NCBI RefSeq assembly: GCF_963662255.1 | Contig: NC_085046.1 | Span: 53,910,570 to 53,974,569, forward strand | Direction: 5' to 3' | Origin: Cinclus cinclus | Lineage: Eukaryota; Chordata; Aves; Passeriformes; Cinclidae | Length of the DNA: 64,000 bases | Shown: positions 9,453 through 21,504 of the stretch, piece by piece | How positions within the stretch are numbered: the stretch's first letter is position 1 | Layout: each line of letters starts with the position of its first letter | Program-made: the position numbers and the translations under genes | Notes under the pieces: model-generated | Databases searched by the model: none | What the model saw: only the letters and a program-made list of their open reading frames with translations | Told to the model about the DNA's origin: nothing

Positions 9453-10957
9453 TTGTTGTTTCTCTGACACAGTCTCAGAGTGTGGCTTTCTCGGCCTTCT
9501 CGTGTTGCCTTTTCCCTCTGCCCTCAAATGCCAATGTGGGCGGCAACTGGGAGGGGAGGGGATAGGAACATTGTAGCCACAGGGGCCCAGAGGAGCCCTG
9601 GCAGGGGCCTGTGCCCAGTGCTACAGGAAGACAAGAAGCAGCCCCCAGGCCAAGCTTGGGGCCCAGCCTGGGAGTCTGGAAAGCTTCCTGCTCTCAACTG
9701 CAGGGCAGGACAGGCCATCTTCATGGGGCATGAGCTGCAGGCAGCAAGCGAGCTAAAAGGGACAGAAGGAGCCCTCAGCTGGGGTCACAGTCAGTGCTGC
9801 AGAGGAAAGCAAAACTTCTCGGGATCCAGAGCCAATGTGGCCTGAGGGAAAGTTCCTTCTTGACCCCAGGGCTACTGATTGGCCGTGTTGAAAAGGGGCT
9901 CTGGAATGAAGGCAGCCAGTGGAAACACCGGTCGCCTTGGAGAACCACATGCCATCCTGCCTGTTCAGCAGAGTCAGCTGCACAGGACAACGCAGGGTCT
10001 GCCAGGCCAAGTGCCAGTGGCACAATAGGTAGAGTCTGCAAGGATGCTCCAGGAAGACCCTGATGCAAAGAGATGGAGAGATGCTTCGTTGGTGTGGCTA
10101 GCTTTTAGCTGTCAGAATAAACCAAAACTCTTGTAGGGATCTTCAGAAGATCCCGCCCTTCCAAATGACAATGGCCTGCACCGAGAGAGGGGCCAGCTTC
10201 CAGTTTGATGCCGCCCTGAGCACTGAAGGGGATGAGTGGAGGGAAAGAGCCAAGAGGAAGGATGGATTTGAACAAATCCACAGGATTCCTGCCAAGCCAT
10301 TGAAGCCTAAGTGCAGATGTATCCTTGGCCAAGGAAATGAGTGACTTGAGATGGCAACAAGTCAGATGTGTACAGGCGAGAAACGCAAGCCCTCTATTTA
10401 AGGAGGGTTCCGAACAATCAAGAGAGCTTTTGTCACGTGGATCACCGAGGGTTGTGTGTCTGTCTCCAGCCAGGACCGCGGTTACCGTTCTACTCAACGA
10501 CAGCAGAGATTTTCTCCCCGTTTTGGACCGTTTTTGGTTTGCCCAAAAGGGTGCTTGATGCTTCTTTTTCAGTTCTCTCTCCATCGTCAACTTGATGTTT
10601 CAATGGGATGAGGAGAGCAACAGCAGGTTGCAAGGGTCACTGAGCTAAGGACCACACCATCGTGCCCGTCAACAGTGATCCAATGGGGCTGTGGAGAAGA
10701 AAAGAAATGGGAATTGAAAAGCAACCTGGCAAGAAGTTGATGCGGAGACTGGCAGGAGATGTCAGCATGTGCTCGCCTGTCCGAGTGGCGCAGGCGAGCA
10801 GCACTGAGAATAGAGAAGAAGGGCTTTTATGTCACGGGATTTAAAGCAGCCAAGCCACGTGCCGGATGTACACAGAAGCCTCCCGTGCCAAAAGTGGGAA
10901 ACTAGCAGGTAATGTGCTTCTAGAGGAGAAATGCTGGGACTGAGGTGGCCAAATGAT

Positions 10958-11597
10958 TATAAAATCCGAGGCAAGAAAGAGGGAATGATGGCATGGCCCA
11001 CGTACCCCATGTTTTCTCTTGAGGCCGTGTACTTGCAGGGGCTAAAGGCCCGCTCTGGCAGATTTGGAAGGCAGTCAAGGCAGCCAGGCGAGAGCAGTGA
11101 CATCAGCGTGACATCAGCGGCCCACAAACCGCATGGGTGGCAACCTCAGTGAGCAAAGCATTGTGACCTCACATCCCTCACTGCTTATGTTTGGGCACAG
11201 ACAGAGCTGGGCTCAGACCGGCTCGCGCCTGGACTCCTGGCAAGCGTGCCTGCGAGGACTGGAAGCCCGCGAGGTCCTTGGGAGCTGCTGTGGGCAAGTC
11301 TGGGTTGTGATTCCCATGCCTTTGCCTGTTTCCTTAGCCATACGTGGTTGAGGAAGCCAAGCAGTGTGAGCGGTGCTTGCGGCGGCACAGGTGAGCGGTG
11401 CAGGAAAGGACTACGGGGTGGCCGTGGGCTGGGCGATGGTGTCTGGGGAGCTGTGAGTGTGTGGTGTCCTTCTTGAGGGGCCTGGGCGCTCCTTTGAGCC
11501 GCCCATCTCCCTGGGACAGCAAGTGACCTGTTTTGCAGCGTGTCACACCAGCAGGAGGGAGCAGCTGCTGTGCCCAGCTCTGCTGCAAGCCACAAGC
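10958..11597 (+). promoter_or_regulatory. TATA-type promoter and putative leader, unit 4
   Basis: TATAAAA at 10958-10964. Putative exon 1 ends at 11148, exon 2 is 11338-11390, exon 3 starts at 11539. Confidence 0.5.
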
Positions 11598-12647
11598 ATG
11601 GCCACGGAGACAGACTGGAACTGCCCCATCTGCCGTGACGGTCCCGGTGAAAAGGCTTCTGTAACACCGTGCGTCCACCAGTTCTGCCTGGGCTGCATTG
11701 TGCGCTGGGTCAAGACCAAGCCATTGTGCCCCCTGTGCAGGCAGCCTATCAAGAGCATCGTTTACTCTGTTCGGTCGGAGGAAGACTTTCTGGAGATAGC
11801 TCTCCCAAGCTCCTCAGACTCATGGGCTGCTGGTCACCAGGATGAGCAGGGGGCTGCGGAGCGCATGCCCAGCACCTATGTAGCTGGCTTCCCAGCTGAG
11901 CTCTGGGCTGGCATTTTCCAGGACTGCTCAGAAATCCTGGAGCCCCTGCTGCCCTGGCTGAACCAGGAGCTTTCGCAGCTGCTCAGGACCCACTGGTGGG
12001 AGGTGGCTCTGGCACAGAGTGTGGTCGTAGCCAATTTGTGCTACTATGGGCTGAGGCAGGAGGCCTTGGTCCAGGAGCTGCAAGGCCTGCTGCAGGAGCA
12101 GACGGTGGCATTTGTGCGCCGGCTCATTGACACTGCTGCTGACAGGTGCAGTGATGAGATCCTGCGGCGGATGAACCTCCTGAACTCCCATGCTCAGGAG
12201 GAAGAGGAGCAGGAGCAGGAGCAGGAGGAAGAGGAGGAGGGTCCCAAAAGCATCACTGCCTCCCTCCAGGGGACTCTCACCCCCATGGTGGCCTCCTCCC
12301 ACAGCCCTATGGTCTCCAATGTGGAAGCAGACACTGGAACATTGGAAGCCACGCTGCGTGAGGGGCCCAGCCGCTCTCCATCCATGCCCGTCCATGCAGA
12401 GCGGGAGCAGCCCCAGGACGAGCCTGGCGAGGCAGCAGCAGCAGCAGCAGCAGCAGGAGAAGGCCCCTCTGCCCAAGGCTGCAGCCGCAGCCCTCGTGCT
12501 CCTGGCCGGGACACGGACAGCGTGCCCAAGGAGCGCCGGCGCCCCACAAAGAGGAAGGCCTCTAGACCTCAGGACTCTCCCCAGCCCCCAAAAAGGCCGT
12601 CCCGCCAGTGCAAGCCCAAGCCAAGGCCCCTTGATTGTAGGAAGTAG
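11598..12647 (+). CDS. Topors-like RING E3 ligase, copy 4 (349 aa)
   Basis: Intact. Protein differs from copy 1 only in having 8 Ala instead of 12. It retains Ser 218 and the uninterrupted KERRRPTKRK cluster. Copy 1 and copy 4 flank the copy 2/3 pair, so similarity here skips over two units, which suggests an exchange at a three-unit offset. Confidence 0.87.
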   Translation: MATETDWNCPICRDGPGEKASVTPCVHQFCLGCIVRWVKTKPLCPLCRQPIKSIVYSVRSEEDFLEIALPSSSDSWAAGHQDEQGAAERMPSTYVAGFPAELWAGIFQDCSEILEPLLPWLNQELSQLLRTHWWEVALAQSVVVANLCYYGLRQEALVQELQGLLQEQTVAFVRRLIDTAADRCSDEILRRMNLLNSHAQEEEEQEQEQEEEEEGPKSITASLQGTLTPMVASSHSPMVSNVEADTGTLEATLREGPSRSPSMPVHAEREQPQDEPGEAAAAAAAAGEGPSAQGCSRSPRAPGRDTDSVPKERRRPTKRKASRPQDSPQPPKRPSRQCKPKPRPLDCRK

Positions 12648-12707
12648 GAGTAGATGTAGGAGTAAAGAATCAATGTTAGGAGTTGGAAATTGTTTTTAGA
12701 AGTAGGA

Positions 12708-12753
12708 AATAAATGGTAGAGTTAGGAAATCAATTGTAGAAGTAGGAAATAAA
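12708..12753 (+). terminator. Paired poly(A) signals, gene 4
   Basis: AATAAA at 12708-12713 and 12748-12753. Confidence 0.75.
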
Positions 12754-14257
12754 TTGTTGTTTCTCTGACACAGTCTCAGAGTGTGGCTTTCTCGGCCTTC
12801 TCCTGTTGCCTTTTCCCTCTGCCCTCAAATGCCAATGTGGGCGGCAACTGGGAGGGGAGGGGATAGGAACATTGTAGCCACAGGGGCCCAGAGGAGCCCT
12901 GGCAGGGGCCTGTGCCCAGTGCTACAGGAAGACAAGAAGCAGCCCCCAGGCCAAGCTTGGGGCCCAGCCTGGGAGTCTGGAAAGCTTCCTGCTCTCAACT
13001 GCAGGGCAGGACAGGCCATCTTCATGGGGCATGAGCTGCAGGCAGCAAGCGAGCTAAAAGGGACAGAAGGAGCCCTCAGCTGGGGTCACAGTCAGTGCTG
13101 CAGAGGAAAGCAAAACTTCTCGGGATCCAGAGCCAATGTGGCCTGAGGGAAAGTTCCTTCTTGACCCCAGGGCTACTGATTGGCCGTGTTGAAAAGGGGC
13201 TCTGGAATGAAGGCAGCCAGTGGAAACACCGGTCGCCTTGGAGAACCACATGCCATCCTGCCTGTTCAGCAGAGTCAGCTGCACAGGACAACCCAGGGTC
13301 TGCCAGGCCAAGTGCCAGTGGCACAATAGGTAGAGTCTGCAAGGATGCTCCAGGAAGACCCTGATGCAAAGAGATGGAGAGATGCTTCGTTGGTGTGGCT
13401 AGCTTTTAGCTGTCAGAATAAACCAAAACTCTTGTAGGGATCTTCAGAAGATCCCGCCCTTCCAAATGACAATGGCCTGCACCGAGAGAGGGGCCAGCTT
13501 CCAGTTTGATGCCGCCCTGAGCACTGAAGGGGATGAGTGGAGGGAAAGAGCCAAGAGGAAGGATGGATTTGAACAAATCCACAGGATTCCTGCCAAGCCA
13601 TTGAAGCCTAAGTGCAGATGTATCCTTGGCCAAGGAAATGAGTGACTTGAGATGGCAACAAGTCAGATGTGTACAGGCGAGAAACGCAAGCCCTCTATTT
13701 AAGGAGGGTTCCGAACAATCAAGAGAGCTTTTGTCACGTGGATCACCGAGGGTTGTGTGTCTGTCTCCAGCCAGGACCGCGGTTACCGTTCTACTCAACG
13801 ACAGCAGAGATTTTCTCCCCGTTTTGGACCGTTTTTGGTTTGCCCAAAAGGGTGCTTGATGCTTCTTTTTCAGTTCTCTCTCCATCGTCAACTTGATGTT
13901 TCAATGGGATGAGGAGAGCAACAGCGGGTTGCAAGGGTCACTGAGCTAAGGACCACACCATCGTGCCCGTCAACAGCGATCCAATGGGGCTGTGGAGAAG
14001 AAAAGAAATGGGAATTGAAAAGCAACCTGGCAAGAAGTTGATGCGGAGACTGGCAGGAGATGTCAGCATGTGCTCGCCTGTCCGAGTGGCGCAGGCGAGC
14101 AGCACTGAGAATAGAGAAGAAGGGCTGTCATGTCACGGGATTTAAAGCAGCCAAGCCACGTGCCTGATGTACACAGAAGCCTCCCGTGCCAAAAGTGGGC
14201 AACTAGCAGGTAATGTGCTTCTAGAGGAGAAATGCTGGGACTGAGGTGGCCATTGAT

Positions 14258-14897
14258 TATAAAATCCGAGGCAAGAAAGAGGGAATGATGGCATGGCCCA
14301 CGTACCCCATGTTTTCTCTTGAGGCTGTGTACTTGCAGGGGCTAAAGGCCCGCTCTGGCAGATTTGGAAGGCAGTCAAGGCAGCCAGGCGAGAGCAGTGA
14401 CATCAGCGTGACATCAGCGGCCCACAAACCGCATGGGTGGCAACCTCAGTGAGCAAAGCATTGTGACCTCACATCCCTCACTGCTTATGTTTGGGCACAG
14501 ACAGAGCTGGGCTCAGACCGGCTCGCGCCTGGACTCCTGGCAAGCGTGCCTGCGAGGACTGGAAGCCCACGAGGTCCTTGGGAGCTGCTGTGGGCAAGTC
14601 TGGGTTGTGATTCCCACGCCTTTGCCTGTTTCCTTAGCCATACGTGGTTGAGGAAGCCAAGCAGTGTGAGCGGTGCTTGCGGCGGCACAGGTGAGCGGTG
14701 CAGGAAAGGACTACGGGGTGGCCGTGGGCTGGGCGATGGTGTCTGGGGAGCTGTGAGTGTGTGGTGTCCTTCTTGAGGGGCCTGGGCGCTCCTTTGAGCC
14801 GCCCATCTCCCTGGGACAGCAAGTGACCTGTTTTGCAGCGTGTCACACCAGCAGGAGGGAGCAGCTGCTGTGCCCAGCTCTGCTGCAAGCCACAAGC
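14258..14897 (+). promoter_or_regulatory. TATA-type promoter and putative leader, unit 5
   Basis: TATAAAA at 14258-14264, with a 1-bp deletion about 6 bp upstream. Putative exon 1 ends at 14448, exon 2 is 14638-14690, exon 3 starts at 14839. Confidence 0.5.
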
Positions 14898-15730
14898 ATG
14901 GCCACGGAGACAGACTGGAACTGCCCCATCTGCCGTGACGGTCCCGGTGAAAAGGCTTCTGTAACACCGTGCGTCCACCAGTTCTGCCTGGGCTGCATTG
15001 TGCGCTGGGTCAAGACCAAGCCATTGTGCCCCCTGTGCAGGCAGCCTATCAAGAGCATCGTTTACTCTGTTCGGTCGGAGGAAGACTTTCTGGAGATAGC
15101 TCTCCCAAGCTCCTCAGACTCATGGGCTGCTGGTCACCAGGATGAGCAGGGGGCTGCGGAGCGCATGCCCAGCACCTATGTAGCTGGCTTCCCAGCTGAG
15201 CTCTGGGCTGGCATTTTCCAGGACTGCTCAGAAATCCTGGAGCCCCTGCTGCCCTGGCTGAACCAGGAGCTTTCGCATCTGCTCAGGACCCACTGGTGGG
15301 AGGTGGCTCTGGCACAGAGTGTGGTCGTAGCCAATTTGTGCTACTATGGGCTGAGGCAGGAGGCCTTGGTCCAGGAGCTGCAAGGCCTGCTGCAGGAGCA
15401 GACGGTGGCATTTGTGCGCCGGCTCATTGACACTGCTGCTGACAGGTGCAGTGATGAGATCCTGCGGCGGATGAACCTCCTGAACTCCCATGCTCAGGAG
15501 GAAGAGGAGCAGGAGCAGGAGCAGGAGGAAGAGGAGGAGGGTCCCAAAGGCATCACTGCCTCCCTCCAGGGGACTCTCACCCCCATGGTGGCCTCCTCCC
15601 ACAGCCCTATGGTCTCCAATGTGGAAGCAGACACTGGAACATTGGAAGCCACGCTGCGTGAGGGGCCCAGCCGCTCTCCATCCATGCCCGTCCATGCAGA
15701 GCGGGAGCAGCCCCAGGACGAGCCTGGCGA

Positions 15731-15766
<36 letters not shown>

Positions 15767-15953
15767 AGGCCCCTCTGCCCAAGGCTGCAGCCGCAGCCCT
15801 CGTGCTCCTGGCCGGGACACGGACAGCGTGCCCAAGGAGCGCCGGCGCCCCACAAAGAGGAATGCCTCTAGACCTCAGGACTCTCCCCAGCCCCCAAAAA
15901 GGCCGTCCCGCCAGTGCAAGCCCAAGCCAAGGCCCCTTGATTGTAGGAAGTAG
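14898..15953 (+). CDS. Topors-like RING E3 ligase, copy 5 (351 aa)
   Basis: Intact. Differences from copy 1: Gln 127 to His in the helical middle, Ser 218 to Gly, 10 Ala, and Lys 324 to Asn, which shortens the last basic cluster to TKRN. Gln 127 to His is otherwise seen only in copy 12, seven units away. RING unchanged. Confidence 0.87.
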
Positions 15954-16013
15954 GAGTAGATGTAGGAGTAAAGAATCAATGTTAGGAGTTGGAAATTGTT
16001 ATTAGAAGTAGGA

Positions 16014-16059
16014 AATAAATGGTAGAGTTAGGAAATCAATTGTAGAAGTAGGAAATAAA
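16014..16059 (+). terminator. Paired poly(A) signals, gene 5
   Basis: AATAAA at 16014-16019 and 16054-16059. The preceding repeat has a private T to A (TTGTTATTAG). Confidence 0.75.
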
Positions 16060-17563
16060 TTGTTGTTTCTCTGACACAGTCTCAGAGTGTGGCTTTCTCG
16101 GCCTTCTCCTGTTGCCTTTTCCCTCTGCCCTCAAATGCCAATGTGGGCGGCAACTGGGAGGGGAGGGGATAGGAACATTGTAGCCACAGGGGCCCAGAGG
16201 AGCCTTGGCAGGGGCCTGTGCCCAGTGCTACAGGAAGACAAGAAGCAGCCCCCAGGCCAAGCTTGGGGCCCAGCCTGGGAGTCTGGAAAGCTTCCTGCTC
16301 TCAACTGCAGGGCAGGACAGGCCATCTTCATGGGGCATGAGCTGCAGGCAGCAAGCGAGCTAAAAGGGACAGAAGGAGCCCTCAGCTGGGGTCACAGTCA
16401 GTGCTGCAGAGGAAAGCAAAACTTCTCGGGATCCAGAGCCAATGTGGCCTGAGGGAAAGTTCCTTCTTGACCCCAGGGCTACTGATTGGCCGTGTTGAAA
16501 AGGGGCTCTGGAATGAAGGCAGCCAGTGGAAACACCGGTCGCCTTGGAGAACCACATGCCATCCTGCCTGTTCAGCAGAGTCAGCTGCACAGGACAACGC
16601 AGGGTCTGCCAGGCCAAGTGCCAGTGGCACAATAGGTAGAGTCTGCAAGGATGCTCCAGGAAGACCCTGATGCAAAGAGATGGAGAGATGCTTCGTTGGT
16701 GTGGCTAGCTTTTAGCTGTCAGAATAAACCAAAACTCTTGTAGGGATCTTCAGAAGATCCCGCCCTTCAAAATGACAATGGCCTGCACCGAGAGAGGGGC
16801 CAGCTTCCAGTCTGATGCCGCCCTGAGCACTGAAGGGGATGAGTGGAGGGAAAGAGCCAAGAGGAAGGATGGATTTGAACAAATCCACAGGATTCCTGCC
16901 AAGCCATTGAAGCCTAAGTGCAGATGTATCCTTGGCCAAGGAAATGAGTGACTTGAGATGGCAACAAGTCAGATGTGTACAGGCGAGAAACGCAAGCCCT
17001 CTATTTAAGGAGGGTTCCGAACAATCAAGAGAGCTTTTGTCACGTGGATCACCGAGGGTTGTGTGTCTGTCTCCAGCCAGGACCGCGGTTACCGTTCTAC
17101 TCAACGACAGCAGAGATTTTCTCCCCGTTTTGGACCGTTTTTGGTTTGCCCAAAAGGGTGCTTGATGCTTCTTTTTCAGTTCTCTCTCCATCGTCAACTT
17201 GATGTTTCAATGGGATGAGGAGAGCAACAGCGGGTTGCAAGGGTCACTGAGCTAAGGACCACACCATCGTGCCCGTCAACAGCGATCCAATGGGGCTGTG
17301 GAGAAGAAAAGAAATGGGAATTGAAAAGCAACCTGGCAAGAAGTTGATGCGGAGACTGGCAGGAGATGTCAGCATGTGCTCGCCTGTCCGAGTGGCGCAG
17401 GCGAGCAGCACTGAGAATAGAGAAGAAGGGCTGTCATGTCACGGGATTTAAAGCAGCCAAGCCACGTGCCTGATGTACACAGAAGCCTCCCGTGCCAAAA
17501 GTGGGCAACTAGCAGGTAATGTGCTTCTAGAGGAGAAATGCTGGGACTGAGGTGGCCATTGAT

Positions 17564-18203
17564 TATAAAATCCGAGGCAAGAAAGAGGGAATGATGGCAT
17601 GGCCCACGTACCCCATGTTTTCTCTTGAGGCTGTGTACTTGCAGGGGCTAAAGGCCCGCTCTGGCAGATTTGGAAGGCAGTCAAGGCAGCCAGGCGAGAG
17701 CAGTGACATCAGCGTGACATCAGCGGCCCACAAACCGCATGGGTGGCAACCTCAGTGAGCAAAGCATTGTGACCTCACATCCCTCACTGCTTATGTTTGG
17801 GCACAGACAGAGCTGGGCTCAGACCGGCTCGCGCCTGGACTCCTGGCAAGCGTGCCTGCGAGGACTGGAAGCCCGCGAGGTCCTTGGGAGCTGCTGTGGG
17901 CAAGTCTGGGTTGTGATTCCCACGCCTTTGCCTGTTTCCTTAGCCATACGTGGTTGAGGAAGCCAAGCAGTGTGAGCGGTGCTTGCGGCGGCACAGGTGA
18001 GCGGTGCAGGAAAGGACTACGGGGTGGCCGTGGGCTGGGCGATGGTGTCTGGGGAGCTGTGAGTGTGTGGTGTCCTTCTTGAGGGGCCTGGGCGCTCCTT
18101 TGAGCCGCCCATCTCCCTGGGACAGCAAGTGACCTGTTTTGCAGCGTGTCACACCAGCAGGAGGGAGCAGCTGCTGTGCCCAGCTCTGCTGCAAGCCACA
18201 AGC
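17564..18203 (+). promoter_or_regulatory. TATA-type promoter and putative leader, unit 6
   Basis: TATAAAA at 17564-17570, same upstream deletion as unit 5. Putative exon 1 ends at 17754, exon 2 is 17944-17996, exon 3 starts at 18145. Confidence 0.5.
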
Positions 18204-19253
18204 ATGGCCACGGAGACAGACTGGAACTGCCCCATCTGCCGTGACGGTCCCGGTGAAAAGGCTTCTGTAACACCGTGCGTCCACCAGTTCTGCCTGGGCT
18301 GCATTGTGCGCTGGGTCAAGACCAAGCCATTGTGCCCCCTGTGCAGGCAGCCTATCAAGAGCATCGTTTACTCTGTTCGGTCGGAGGAAGACTTTCTGGA
18401 GATAGCTCTCCCAAGCTCCTCAGACTCATGGGCTGCTGGTCACCAGGATGAGCAGGGGGCTGCGGAGCGCATGCCCAGCACCTATGTAGCTGGCTTCCCA
18501 GCTGAGCTCTGGGCTGGCATTTTCCAGGACTGCTCAGAAATCCTGGAGCCCCTGCTGCCCTGGCTGAACCAGGAGCTTTCGCAGCTGCTCAGGACCCACT
18601 GGTGGGAGGTGGCTCTGGCACAGAGTGTGGTCGTAGCCAATTTGTGCTACTATGGGCTGAGGCAGGAGGCCTTGGTCCAGGAGCTGCAAGGCCTGCTGCA
18701 GGAGCAGACGGTGGCATTTGTGCGCCGGCTCATTGACACTGCTGCTGACAGGTGCAGTGATGAGATCCTGCGGCGGATGAACCTCCTGAACTCCCATGCT
18801 CAGGAGGAAGAGGAGCAGGAGCAGGAGCAGGAGGAAGAGGAGGAGGGTCCCAAAGGCATCACTGCCTCCCTCCAGGGGACTCTCACCCCCATGGTGGCCT
18901 CCTCCCACAGCCCTATGGTCTCCAATGTGGAAGCAGACACTGGAACATTGGAAGCCACGCTGCGTGAGGGGCCCAGCCGCTCTCCATCCATGCCCGTCCA
19001 TGCAGAGCGGGAGCAGCCCCAGGACGAGCCTGGCGAGGCAGCAGCAGCAGCAGCAGCAGCAGGAGACGTCCCCTCTGCCCAAGGCTGCAGCCGCAGCCCT
19101 CGTGCTCCTGGCCGGGACACGGACAGCGTGCCCAAGGAGCGCCGGCGCCCCACAAAGAGGAAGGCCTCTAGACCTCGGGACTCTCCCCAGCCCCCAAAAA
19201 GGCCGTCCCGCCTGTGCAAGCCCAAGCCAAGGCCCCTTGATTGTAGGAAGTAG
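18204..19253 (+). CDS. Topors-like RING E3 ligase, copy 6 (349 aa)
   Basis: Intact. Ser 218 to Gly, 8 Ala, then Asp-Val where all other copies have Glu-Gly (residues 292-293), Gln 329 to Arg and Gln 341 to Leu. The Asp-Val change comes from two nearby substitutions (GAAGGC to GACGTC) directly after the unstable GCA tract, a position where mutation linked to slippage or repair is plausible. RING unchanged. Confidence 0.87.
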   Translation: MATETDWNCPICRDGPGEKASVTPCVHQFCLGCIVRWVKTKPLCPLCRQPIKSIVYSVRSEEDFLEIALPSSSDSWAAGHQDEQGAAERMPSTYVAGFPAELWAGIFQDCSEILEPLLPWLNQELSQLLRTHWWEVALAQSVVVANLCYYGLRQEALVQELQGLLQEQTVAFVRRLIDTAADRCSDEILRRMNLLNSHAQEEEEQEQEQEEEEEGPKGITASLQGTLTPMVASSHSPMVSNVEADTGTLEATLREGPSRSPSMPVHAEREQPQDEPGEAAAAAAAAGDVPSAQGCSRSPRAPGRDTDSVPKERRRPTKRKASRPRDSPQPPKRPSRLCKPKPRPLDCRK

Positions 19254-19313
19254 GAGTAGGTGTAGGAGTAAAGAATCAATGTTAGGAGTTGGAAATTGTT
19301 TTTAGAAGTAGGA

Positions 19314-19359
19314 AATAAATGGTAGAGTTAGGAAATCAATTGTAGAAGTAGGAAATAAA
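19314..19359 (+). terminator. Paired poly(A) signals, gene 6
   Basis: AATAAA at 19314-19319 and 19354-19359. Confidence 0.75.
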
Positions 19360-20864
19360 TTGTTGTTTCTCTGACACAGTCTCAGAGTGTGGCTTTCTCG
19401 GCCTTCTCCTGTTGCCTTTTCCCTCTGCCCTCAAATGCCAATGTGGGCGGCAACTGGGAGGGGAGGGGATAGGAACATTGTAGCCACAGGGGCCCAGAGG
19501 AGCCTTGGCAGGGGCCTGTGCCCAGTGCTACAGGAAGACAAGAAGCAGCCCCCAGGCCAAGCTTGGGACCCAGCCTGGGAGTCTGGAAAGCTTCCTGCTC
19601 TCAACTGCAGGGCAGGACAGGCCATCTTCATGGGGCATGAGCTGCAGGCAGCAAGCGAGCTAAAAGGGACAGAAGGAGCCCTCAGCTGGGGTCACAGTCA
19701 GTGCTGCAGAGGAAAGCAAAACTTCTCGGGATCCAGAGCCAATGTGGCCTGAGGGAAAGTTCCTTCTTGACCCCAGGGCTACTGATTGGCCGTGTTGAAA
19801 AGGGGCTCTGGAATGAAGGCAGCCAGTGGAAACACCGGTCGCCTTGGAGAACCACATGCCATCCTGCCTGTTCAGCAGAGTCAGCTGCACAGGACAACGC
19901 AGGGTCTGCCAGGCCAAGTGCCAGTGGCACAATAGGTAGAGTCTGCAAGGATGCTCCAGGAAGACCCTGATGCAAAGAGATGGAGAGATGCTTCGTTGGT
20001 GTGGCTAGCTTTTAGCTGTCAGAATAAACCAAAACTCTTGTAGGGATCTTCAGAAGATCCCGCCCTTCCAAATGACAATGGCCTGCACCGAGAGAGGGGC
20101 CAGCTTCCAGTTTGATGCCGCCCTGAGCACTGAAGGGGATGAGTGGAGGGAAAGAGCCAAGAGGAAGGATGGATTTGAACAAATCCACAGGATTCCTGCC
20201 AAGCCATTGAAGCCTAAGTGCAGATGTATCCTTGGCCAAGGAAATGAGTGACTTGAGATGGCAACAAGTCAGATGTGTACAGGCGAGAAACGCAAGCCCT
20301 CTATTTAAGGAGGGTTCCGAACAATCAAGAGAGCTTTTGTCACGTGGATCACCGAGGGTTGTGTGTCTGTCTCCAGCCAGGACCGCGGTTACCGTTCTAC
20401 TCAACGACAGCAGAGATTTTCTCCCCGTTTTGGACCGTTTTTGGTTTGCCCAAAAGGGTGCTTGATGCTTCTTTTTCAGTTCTCTCTCCATCGTCAACTT
20501 GATGTTTCAATGGGATGAGGAGAGCAACAGCAGGTTGCAAGGGTCACTGAGCTAAGGACCACACCATCGTGCCCGTCAACAGCGATCCAATGGGGCTGTG
20601 GAGAAGAAAAGAAATGGGAATTGAAAAGCAACCTGGCAAGAAGTTGATGCGGAGACTGGCAGGAGATGTCAGCATGTGCTCGCCTGTCCGAGTGGCGCAG
20701 GCGAGCAGCACTGAGAATAGAGAAGTAGGGCTGTCATGTCACGGGATTTAAAGCAGCCAAGCCACGTGCCTGATGTACACAGAAGCCTCCCGTGCCAAAA
20801 GTGGGCAACTAGCAGGTAATGTGCTTCTAGAGGAGAAATGCTGGGACTGAGGTGGCCAAATGAT

Positions 20865-21504
20865 TATAAAATCCGAGGCAAGAAAGAGGGAATGATGGCA
20901 TGGCCCACGTACCCCATGTTTTCTCTTGAGGCCGTGGACTTGCAGGGGCTAAAGTCCCGCTCTGACAGATTTGGAAGGCAGTCAAGGCAGCCAGGCAAGG
21001 GCAGTGACATCAGCGTGACATCAGCGGCCCACAAACCGCATGGGTGGCAACCTCAGTGAGCAAAGCATTGTGACCTCACATCCCTCACTGCTTATGTTTG
21101 GGCACAGACAGAGCTGGGCTCAGACCGGCTCGCGCCTGGACTCCTGGCAAGCGTGCCTGCGAGGACTGGAAGCCCGCGAGGTCCTTGGGAGCTGCTGTGG
21201 GCAAGTCTGGGTTGTGATTCCTACGCCTTTGCCTGTTTCCTTAGCCATACGTGGTTGAGGAAGCCAAGCAGTGTGAGCGGTGCTTGCGGCGGCACAGGTG
21301 AGCGGTGCAGGAAAGGACTACGGGGTGGCCGTGGGCTGGGCGATGGTGTCTGGGGAGCTGTGAGTGTGTGGTGTCCTTCTTGAGGGGCCTGGGCACTCCT
21401 TTGAGCCGCCCATCTCCCTGGGACAGCAAGTGACCTGTTTTGCAGCGTGTCACACCAGCAGGAGGGAGCAGCTGCTGTGCCCAGCTCTGCTGCAAGCCAC
21501 AAGC
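20865..21504 (+). promoter_or_regulatory. TATA-type promoter and putative leader, unit 7
   Basis: TATAAAA at 20865-20871. Putative exon 1 ends at 21055, exon 2 is 21245-21297, exon 3 starts at 21446. Confidence 0.5.

Larger units (their letters stand above)
6621..9927 (+). repeat. Array unit 3 (3,307 bp)
   Basis: Same length and promoter-box variant as unit 2. Private marker: GTCTGGCTTGTG in the intron before leader exon 2, where other units have GTCTGGGTTGTG. Confidence 0.97.
9928..13228 (+). repeat. Array unit 4 (3,301 bp)
   Basis: Close copy of unit 1 with four fewer GCA codons (8 against 12), which accounts for the whole 12-bp length difference. Its 3' flank starts to carry the CTTCTCCTGTTGCC variant seen in later units. 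Confidence 0.97.
13229..16534 (+). repeat. Array unit 5 (3,306 bp)
   Basis: Shares with unit 6 a 1-bp deletion just before the TATA box (GGCCATTGATTATAAAA instead of GGCCAAATGATTATAAAA). First unit in which residue 218 is Gly instead of Ser. Confidence 0.97.
16535..19834 (+). repeat. Array unit 6 (3,300 bp)
   Basis: Same upstream 1-bp deletion as unit 5. Eight GCA codons followed by GGAGACGTC, where other units have GGAGAAGGC; this two-base change is private to the unit. Confidence 0.97.
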
